64,000 nt of DNA from an uncultured Bacteroidota bacterium (lineage in GTDB: Bacteria > Bacteroidota > Bacteroidia > Chitinophagales > Chitinophagaceae), in contig CAIOIZ010000116.1 of the NCBI GenBank assembly GCA_903858475.1, forward strand, positions 1 through 64,000, read 5' to 3'. The notes under the pieces are model-generated. The model ran no database searches and was not told the DNA's origin. It worked only from the letters and a program-made list of their open reading frames with translations. The position numbers were made by a program, and so were the translations under genes. Each line of letters starts with the position of its first letter. Position 1 is the first letter of the stretch. This document shows, piece by piece, positions 57,665-64,000 of the stretch.

Positions 57665-57934
57665 TTGAAGTTAAATGCTATTCTATTTGAAAGGCATTCT
57701 AACCTATAAATTCCAACCTAATGAAAAAAACATTTTTAGTACTCCGCTTGCCTTTTTATTTATTACGAATCCTTTCTCAAATTACAAAAATTGTAGGGCC
57801 ACTACAACCAATTATACCTCACTCGTCGCCACAAAATTTAGTAACCCACATTTATTACTCCGCCTAAGAAAGGAGTAGAATTCTGTCAAACTTTAAAATA
57901 TTAAATATTCACATTAGCTACAAATACAAATTTT

Positions 57935-60900
57935 ATGAAAACAACTGTTTACGCTCATCAAACTAATAGTTTATGCAGCACTTTTTTAAAGAAAATTACA
58001 TACTTATTTTGGTCAATCTTTGTGTTTGTAATACTTTTTGGGAGCCGGGCAAATGCACAGGTGACTGTTTCGGGTTCAACAGGTGCAGATGGAAATTACA
58101 CCACATTAGGAGCCGCATTTACTGCCATCAATACCAACACTAATCAAAGCGCCAATAACATCGCAATAACGATTACTGCTTCCACCACTGAGACAGCCAC
58201 AGCCAGTCTGACGGGGCAGGCAACAAATACATGGGCATCGTTAAAAATTTATCCAACGGTTTCAGGTTTATCTATCAGCGGAGGCAGTAACACGATTGCT
58301 GATTTAATCACCCTGGACGGTGCAGACAATGTCACGATAGACGGACGTGTGAATCAAACAGGCTCCAAAGACCTGGTTATAACAAATTCGTACAATAATA
58401 TTTACCAATACCTCTCAACAATCAAATTTATAGGAGATGCCCAAAATAATACAGTAAAATACTGTACGGTAAAAGGTTTGAATAATTATTATCAATCGAC
58501 AGCTTCCGGTGTGATATTTTTTTCAACGGGTTCTTCCTCAGGAAATACCGGAAATACCATTGACAATTGTGACATAACCGGAGATGCCGCCGGCATCCCA
58601 AAGACGTTGATTTTTTCTCAAGGAACCGCGGCAATGGAAAACACAGCTACCATCAGCAATAATAATTTATATAATTTCAGGGAAAGTGGAATTTGGACAT
58701 CATCAAATAATAAATTATGGGTGATATCCGGAAACAGTTTTTATCAGACTGATATCGTAACATACACTGTAAGTTCTACTATGGTAATAAATTTAAATGG
58801 TGATGGTGATGGACATCAGTTGTACAACAATTACATAGGCGGCGACGGTCCGAATGCTACTGTAACTAACAGGAAATGGACTGTTAACAGTACAGGTGCA
58901 AACCCATTTGTGGGTATTTACATAAGGGTTGGCAAAACAACCGCCACGAAAGTATATGGGAATACGATTAAAAACCTTGACCTTACTATATCAGCAAGTC
59001 AGGCAGCCCCCTTTCAAGGAATCCAAATTTTTGCAGGGAATTTGAGGATTGGAACAGACGGTGCAAATTATATAGGTGATAACAGTACAACAGGAAGCAT
59101 TACCGTAAATGCAAATTATGCAATAGTGGCTGCCTCCTTTGGGATAAACCATAATAACCTCGGCACCGGCTCAACAAACATCTTAGATATCAGCAATAAT
59201 ATAATTGGGTCAATAACATTGGCTAATTCTACAGTTACCGGTAATTCAGGTCACCGATTTATAGGAATATCCACCAATCATGGTACAAATACAATTTATA
59301 ACAATACAATCGGAAGTGCCACTACCGCCAATAGCATTAATTTAAGCAACAATAACAGTTCAAGTCTTAATTCCGGCAATAGTCAGCATTTTGCAGGAAT
59401 TTATTGTACTACAAGTTTCTTATCTACTTCTGTAAATTCCAATACCATTGCCAATATTACAAACGCATGGAACGTAGCTGGAAGTGGAACAATAACCAAC
59501 TACGCTAACTGGGGCATATACTTTTCAACCACTAATGCAAGCGCTACTTCATTAAGCATCAGCTCGAATCAGATATACAATATCAATTCTGCATTGGGAT
59601 TACCAATCAATACGATTAACACTTACGGGATATTATTTTCTTGTGATAACGCAGCCCACGTTGCAACGATTGAAAATAATACGATCTATGGATTAACTAA
59701 TACAAATGCTACTTTTACAGGACAGATTGTGGGTATTTCTTATGCCGGGGCGGTTAATGCTAGCACTGTAACACGCAATTTTATTCATAGCCTGAGCATA
59801 ACCGGTGCCAGCAGTATAGGGGGGGCAGTATACGGTATCTCTATTTCCAGAGGTTCAACCACTTACGCAAATAATATCATCAGGCTGGGCGGAAATACAA
59901 AAACAACATTATACGGTTTTTATGAGACCTATGGTGGAGTGGGTGATAATAATAAGCTATATTTTAATACTGTTTATTTAGACGGCAACCTAGTTTCAGG
60001 TTCCACCAATAAATCATATGCGTTATATAATGCTTCAAATAGCACTACCCGTGATTTCAGGAATAATATATTCTTTAATGAACGTACAACTACGGGAGGA
60101 AGCAACCTGCATTATGCTATGTATGTAACTTCCGGGGGGACAGGGACACTTACCTGCAATTATAACGATTATATAGCTTCAGGAACCAGTGGAACATTGG
60201 GATACTATGGTGGAAATAAAGCAAGTTTGCCAATCGTCACAAGTCAGGATGCACAAAGTTTAAGTACTAATCCTGTCTTTGCAAGTTCAGTCGGCACAAA
60301 TTGTACAGATTATTATATCAGTGCTTCATTAGCTGGAGTAAGTGGCACTGGTATTACAACAGATTATATCGGTAACACAAGGGCAGCTACACCACAAATG
60401 GGTGCCTGGGAAGTAAATGTAGTATTACCGGTAACCTTTACCAGCATTAAAGCCACAAAGCAAAATAACCCTGTTGTGGGCCATTTGCCTGATATTGCTG
60501 TGGAATGGAAGGTGGATAATCAAATTAATATTAGCGCCTATGAAATAGAAAAATCTGTGGATGGTCTTCGTTTCAGTAAAGTAGCAACACTGCAGGCCAC
60601 AGGCACTAATGGAGCCAGGGTTATCTATAACTGGCTTGATATAAATGGGGTAAGTGGGCATAATTATTACAGGATACGCAGCATAGGTTTTGGCGGCTAT
60701 TTTAAATATAGTACAATCGTGAATGTTAATATGGGGGTTACAAATTATTTATTTACGGTTTATCCCAACCCGGTTACTAACCGGCTGATGAATATTCAGT
60801 TTACCGAAATGGATAAAGGCGTTTACCGCTTGCGGCTGATCAATACCATGGGGCAACCTGTATTTGTAACTGAGCTAACGCATACGGGTGGCAGCGTAAT

Positions 60901-61003
60901 ACATAAGGTAAAATTGGGTTACTGTGCAGCAGGTAATTACCAGCTGGAAATTGTTAACCCCGACAATACCCGAATAGTAAAAGCAGTGGTTATATACAAC
61001 TAA
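57935..61003 (+). CDS. T9SS-exported parallel beta-helix protein
   Basis: A 1022-aa secreted protein with a long signal peptide (transmembrane-like LFWSIFVFVILFGSRANAQV). Next comes a large right-handed beta-helix region (about residues 45-790) with repeating N-x-I and NNTI-type turns (SNNNLYNF, NNTIGSATT, NNTIYGL, RNFIHSLSI). After an Ig-like linker comes a T9SS type A sorting domain (FTVYPNPVTNRLMNIQF, AAGNYQLEIVNPD). The beta-helix shape is typical of polysaccharide lyases and adhesins, but no catalytic site was identified. It is probably controlled by the palindrome upstream. Confidence 0.82.
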   Translation: MKTTVYAHQTNSLCSTFLKKITYLFWSIFVFVILFGSRANAQVTVSGSTGADGNYTTLGAAFTAINTNTNQSANNIAITITASTTETATASLTGQATNTWASLKIYPTVSGLSISGGSNTIADLITLDGADNVTIDGRVNQTGSKDLVITNSYNNIYQYLSTIKFIGDAQNNTVKYCTVKGLNNYYQSTASGVIFFSTGSSSGNTGNTIDNCDITGDAAGIPKTLIFSQGTAAMENTATISNNNLYNFRESGIWTSSNNKLWVISGNSFYQTDIVTYTVSSTMVINLNGDGDGHQLYNNYIGGDGPNATVTNRKWTVNSTGANPFVGIYIRVGKTTATKVYGNTIKNLDLTISASQAAPFQGIQIFAGNLRIGTDGANYIGDNSTTGSITVNANYAIVAASFGINHNNLGTGSTNILDISNNIIGSITLANSTVTGNSGHRFIGISTNHGTNTIYNNTIGSATTANSINLSNNNSSSLNSGNSQHFAGIYCTTSFLSTSVNSNTIANITNAWNVAGSGTITNYANWGIYFSTTNASATSLSISSNQIYNINSALGLPINTINTYGILFSCDNAAHVATIENNTIYGLTNTNATFTGQIVGISYAGAVNASTVTRNFIHSLSITGASSIGGAVYGISISRGSTTYANNIIRLGGNTKTTLYGFYETYGGVGDNNKLYFNTVYLDGNLVSGSTNKSYALYNASNSTTRDFRNNIFFNERTTTGGSNLHYAMYVTSGGTGTLTCNYNDYIASGTSGTLGYYGGNKASLPIVTSQDAQSLSTNPVFASSVGTNCTDYYISASLAGVSGTGITTDYIGNTRAATPQMGAWEVNVVLPVTFTSIKATKQNNPVVGHLPDIAVEWKVDNQINISAYEIEKSVDGLRFSKVATLQATGTNGARVIYNWLDINGVSGHNYYRIRSIGFGGYFKYSTIVNVNMGVTNYLFTVYPNPVTNRLMNIQFTEMDKGVYRLRLINTMGQPVFVTELTHTGGSVIHKVKLGYCAAGNYQLEIVNPDNTRIVKAVVIYN

Positions 61004-61382
61004 ACCGCTATTTAATTTTATAACTGTAGCTAAGGGTATCTAAAGTGGTACAAATTTATACCAGCGTAAAAATTAGTAAGGTATTCCGAAAAGACAATCT
61101 TTTAAACGATTGTCTTTTCGGAATAAGCTGGGGGATGAATGCCACTGCATTGTCTCCCGACAAGCGTTAAATAAATAAACTCTTAAAGATTTTAAATTAA
61201 ATAAGTACAGCCGGGAATCAACAATTCTTCGCCTTGGTTGACATTGCACAACTGATATCAATCATATGTGCTACTACATATTTATGTAGGGATCTTTTAT
61301 ACTTATTATTATTAATTAGATGGAACTTTGGCGTGGGTAGTAAGAAAACCTTTCACCCTCCTAGATTCGAAAATTCTAACTT
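61004..61382. other. 379-bp intergenic region with strong hairpin
   Basis: Apart from the 17-bp inverted repeat listed next, I see no gene or known element. The 62-aa minus-strand track ORF overlies the hairpin and is unsupported. Confidence 0.5.
61083..61124. repeat. Perfect 17-bp inverted repeat
   Basis: ATTCCGAAAAGACAATC (61083-61099), 8-nt loop ttttaaac, GATTGTCTTTTCGGAAT (61108-61124). No T-tract follows. It may still stop or protect the transcript 80 nt after the T9SS gene. Confidence 0.8.
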
Positions 61383-62228
61383 ATGAAAAAGTCATTAAGC
61401 ATAATAGGCATAGCAATTCTACTATATTTTTCAACCGCTGCGCAAGTAGGAATTGGAACCAGTTCTCCCGTAACATCTGCTAAATTAGAAGTGACTTCTA
61501 CCAACAGTGGCTTTCTGCCACCACGGATGTCAGCAGTTCAAAGAAATACCATCCCCTCGCCTGTTGCAGGATTAATTATTTGGTGTAGTGATTGTGGAAT
61601 AAGAGGCGAATTGCAAGTGTTCGATGGAGTTAACTGGACTAATATTCATGGAGGCACCACTTTAGATCCATTATCTATCGGTGCACAATCGTGGATGCTG
61701 TATAATTTAAATGTTGACAAATACCGCAATGGTGACCCCATACCAAAAGTGACGGACGCAACTGCTTGGACTAATTTAGTAACCGGTGCCTATTGTTATT
61801 ATAATAACGATTCGGCTACCTATGCAGCTATCTATGGAAAATTATATAATTGGTATGCAGTAAATGATTCAAGAGGTCTGGCTCCTGCAGGATGGCATAT
61901 TCCTACTGAAATTGAGTGGACATCATTAACAACTTATTTAGGGGGCGAAACTATAGCTGGGGGACCACTCAAAGAAACAGGCACCGCGCATTGGGCAACT
62001 CCGAATACGGGTGCCACTAATAGCAGCGGATTCACTGGCTTGCCGGCTGGTTATCGTGCTAATTTTGGATCTTTCAGTAATGTTACCACTGGTGCATGGT
62101 GGTGGACAGCAACACAAGATAATGCAGCCAATGCCTGGTACCGGAGTACGAGTTATGGACAAGTTAGCATAGGTAGATCGTCGACTGCAAAACAGCTTGG
62201 CGCTTCTGTCAGGTGTATTAAGGATTAA
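61383..62228 (+). CDS. Exported FISUMP-domain protein
   Basis: A 281-aa exported protein (signal peptide ending STAAQVG). The N-terminal half (VGIGTSSPVTSAKLEVTSTNSGFLPPRM) resembles the beta-structured region often placed before such domains in Bacteroidota. The C-terminal half is a Fibrobacter succinogenes major paralogous (FISUMP) domain: QSWMLYNLNVDKYRNGDPI, YGKLYNWYAVND, APAGWHIPTEIEWTSL, GYRANFGSFSNVTTGAWWWTAT, GASVRCIKD. The family is of unknown function and is cell-surface or secreted. It has no T9SS sorting domain. Monocistronic. Confidence 0.82.
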   Translation: MKKSLSIIGIAILLYFSTAAQVGIGTSSPVTSAKLEVTSTNSGFLPPRMSAVQRNTIPSPVAGLIIWCSDCGIRGELQVFDGVNWTNIHGGTTLDPLSIGAQSWMLYNLNVDKYRNGDPIPKVTDATAWTNLVTGAYCYYNNDSATYAAIYGKLYNWYAVNDSRGLAPAGWHIPTEIEWTSLTTYLGGETIAGGPLKETGTAHWATPNTGATNSSGFTGLPAGYRANFGSFSNVTTGAWWWTATQDNAANAWYRSTSYGQVSIGRSSTAKQLGASVRCIKD

Positions 62229-62552
62229 TAATGTACAGATTTGGTTTTTCATTCAGCGCCTATTGTGCTGCACAGAATAATAACTATCTCTTTACTGACT
62301 CATTCAAAGTTCGTGATGTCATAAATCGCGGGTGAAGTTTCTACTTAAAAAAGTAAAATTTATTTCCGAATCTATAAAATTCAAATCTGGAAAATAATAA
62401 CGGTAGCAAAGAAAAATATTGAATTAATTTAAGTTTATTAAAATCTCCGCAGCATTCAACCTCCTAGTGATTAATTAAATTCAAATTTTGGAGGGAGCTT
62501 TTAAATTTGCAAGCTTGACTACTCTAGCGCAATGACTTATATTTGTTAACAA
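62229..62552. other. 324-bp intergenic region upstream of propeller sensor
   Basis: AT-rich, no gene seen. The last 40 bp hold the TTG/TATATTTG promoter of the following gene. Confidence 0.5.
62515..62545 (+). promoter_or_regulatory. Promoter for propeller sensor gene
   Basis: TTG (62515-62517), 20 nt, TATATTTG (62538-62545). The ATG at 62553 lies 7 nt after the box, so the leader is at most a few nt. Confidence 0.5.
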
Positions 62553-64000
62553 ATGAGTCGGTTCATCACTTCGCTGTTTCTCTGTTTAATCCTACAATTG
62601 CCCAATGCGAAATCGCAGGCTATAATGGAAATAGTTCCATCTGCCTACGATTTAAAAAATGGCTTGGCCGATAACAATGTGGTTGATGGCTTACTAGATG
62701 AAAAAAATCTGCTCTGGCTCGCCACAAGCAATGGACTGAGCTGCTTTGATGGGCAATATTTTATAAACTATTCTGCAACAAATCCTAATTTCAAAATATC
62801 CTCTTCCACTGTCAACAGTATTACAAGAATTAATACTACTATATATGTTGCAACGAACAAAGGAATTGATAAAATAGATGCCCTATCAAAAAAAAGCTAC
62901 CCAGTTTACACAGCTGCTGCTGAAGAAAATATTGTAAAAGTATTTGCTACCAGGCAAGGCCAACTTATTAGCATTACCGCGAAGGGGAATTGCAAAAACC
63001 TTTTTTCAGACAAAAAAATACAATTGCCTTTTCAAGCGACTGAATATTTTGTTGCAGAAGATGAACAACAACGATTGTATATTTCATCTTTCCAGAAAGA
63101 CTTTTGTGTAATAGACCTTTCCACACATCAACAGACCAATTATATATCAAAAACCAATAATCCTATTTATGGTCTTTTATATAAAAAAGGTGCCGGATTA
63201 TTATCGTTGAATTTTAGAGGAATATTTAAATACAACCCCTTTGTAAAAAAGGAAGAACCCTATTTACAGTCGGATGATTTTGTGAATGGCTTTACCGAAA
63301 TTGATAACAGCTCTTTTTTAACCATTCACGATTTTAATAAAATTATCTACCACGATCAATCGGCGGCTACTTATGATATTAAGGTTTTACTCACTGGAAA
63401 TGCTATCTACAAAAAAATGTTGATGGACAAAAATGGCACAGCCATTTTACTATCAAATACAGGAATCTATTGTTTTAAATTACCGCTCCGTTTTCAGTCG
63501 ATAGTGCCCGACAATCAAATAGCAAATCAACCAATGGTCATGGTTCGAAGAGCGATGCTGGAAATGCCCAATAAAAAAATATTACTTTTTTCATATCGAG
63601 GCATTCAGGAATATGACCCGCTATCTAATACAAGCAAAACCATATCCAATGAACCCTTGGTCAATTACACTGCTGTGCAGGATGGCAATACAGTTTGGAT
63701 AGGCACAGACGGCAAAGGTTTATTTAAATTCGATTACATAACAAAAAAATTTAGTAGCCCCATACTCAGTAAATCAGCACTCAACGCCGAACATATTTTC
63801 GCCCTCTGCAAAGAGCCCGATGGAAAATTACTGCTGGGCTATTATATTCCCTTTGGCCTCAGAGAATATGACCCTATTACTAAAACCCTTACAGATATTG
63901 CGCTACCCTATGGAAATGCAGTTCCAACACAATCGAGAATTAGTCATATTTCACAAGATGAAACCGGACATTATTGGATTGCTACCGACAATGGACTTTT
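62553..64000 (+). CDS. Two-component-regulator propeller sensor, N-terminal part (runs off window)
   Basis: Open at the window end; not in the ORF track. 482 codons are visible with no stop. A signal peptide (MSRFITSLFLCLILQLPNAKSQA) precedes beta-propeller repeats: NGLADNNVVDGLLDEKNLLWLATSNGLSCFDG, IYVATNKGIDKID, NTVWIGTDGKGLFKFDYITKKF and GHYWIATDNGL. These are the Reg_prop type found in the periplasmic part of hybrid two-component or LytTR-coupled sensors of Bacteroidota, whose membrane segment and histidine kinase would lie beyond base 64000. The ligand is unknown. The upstream in-frame ATG at 62532 reaches a stop within five codons, confirming this start. Confidence 0.78.
   Translation, partial: MSRFITSLFLCLILQLPNAKSQAIMEIVPSAYDLKNGLADNNVVDGLLDEKNLLWLATSNGLSCFDGQYFINYSATNPNFKISSSTVNSITRINTTIYVATNKGIDKIDALSKKSYPVYTAAAEENIVKVFATRQGQLISITAKGNCKNLFSDKKIQLPFQATEYFVAEDEQQRLYISSFQKDFCVIDLSTHQQTNYISKTNNPIYGLLYKKGAGLLSLNFRGIFKYNPFVKKEEPYLQSDDFVNGFTEIDNSSFLTIHDFNKIIYHDQSAATYDIKVLLTGNAIYKKMLMDKNGTAILLSNTGIYCFKLPLRFQSIVPDNQIANQPMVMVRRAMLEMPNKKILLFSYRGIQEYDPLSNTSKTISNEPLVNYTAVQDGNTVWIGTDGKGLFKFDYITKKFSSPILSKSALNAEHIFALCKEPDGKLLLGYYIPFGLREYDPITKTLTDIALPYGNAVPTQSRISHISQDETGHYWIATDNGL

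Larger units (their letters stand above)
57550..57934. other. Regulatory intergenic region with leader of about 265 nt
   Basis: Contains the palindrome and promoter annotated separately. The presumed leader holds two short overlapping ORFs: 57675-57878 (67 aa, low-complexity) and 57721-57867 (48 aa, starting MKKTFLVLRLPFYLLRIL), neither with family features. A weak stem TACTCC/GGAGTA lies near 57860-57880. No other gene is seen. Confidence 0.5.

Noticed and set aside
57675-57878. 67-aa plus-strand ORF
   Set aside because: Low-complexity, no signal or domain; lies in a presumed leader. Kept only as a possible leader feature.

Overview
This window is chromosomal DNA from a member of Bacteroidota, most probably the family Chitinophagaceae. 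The evidence is low GC content, long secreted proteins ending in type IX secretion (T9SS) C-terminal domains with YPNP motifs, many TonB-dependent outer-membrane proteins, TAnnTTTG-type promoter boxes, and lineage-typical families (HYC_CC_PP, FISUMP, GH97). The genus cannot be fixed from sequence alone. Several ORF-track starts were moved downstream where a signal peptide, conserved N-terminus or upstream hairpin argued for it.

Layout. 1-4.4 kb is an accessory stretch of small single genes (TPR membrane protein, CPBP protease, VOC protein, GNAT) separated by long degenerate repeat-like intergenic DNA. 4.4-10.7 kb holds a secreted esterase plus GH2 pair, an adenosine deaminase and a GH97 alpha-glucosidase. 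11.3-12.8 kb encodes a di-heme b-type membrane cytochrome translationally coupled to a ten-heme cytochrome c. 12.9-17.0 kb holds a small DUF2231-like membrane protein and a metal module: HYC_CC_PP protein, secreted HMA protein, and a TonB-dependent receptor with an HMA domain at its N-terminus. 17.1-18.5 kb holds a PhyH dioxygenase and a GNAT, convergent with secA (18.6-21.9 kb).

22.1-24.9 kb is a compact minus-strand operon of an anchored exported protein, three related ~100-aa membrane proteins, a 46-aa membrane microprotein missing from the ORF track, and an MFS transporter. 25-31.6 kb holds a T9SS-exported protein and a barrel receptor. 31.8-35.5 kb is housekeeping (atpG, scpB, lysA) plus a methyltransferase. 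35.6-38.2 kb is a second T9SS protein related to the first. 38.4-46.5 kb is an alpha-2-macroglobulin lipoprotein paired with penicillin-binding protein 1C.

46.5-55.9 kb is mixed: hypothetical envelope proteins, a methyltransferase, mnmA, a lipoprotein, aspartate kinase, an LDH2-type dehydrogenase, a YebC regulator and a Gfo/Idh/MocA oxidoreductase. 56.1-56.7 kb holds tRNA-Ser(GCT), a partial copy of its 3' half, tRNA-Pro(TGG) and a family of repeated hairpins. 57-64 kb holds a Crp/Fnr-type regulator, a 40-bp palindrome overlapping a promoter, a beta-helix T9SS protein, a FISUMP protein, and the start of a two-component-type propeller sensor that runs off the window.

The most interesting signals are: the promoter-overlapping palindrome; a recurrent 4-nt spacing between the -7 box and the start codon (probable leaderless mRNAs); the tandem membrane-protein operon with its microprotein; the cytochrome b/decaheme pair next to the metal-receptor module; and the repeated hairpins with a compensatory base change beside a duplicated tRNA end. 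No CRISPR array, rRNA, transposase or complete prophage was seen.
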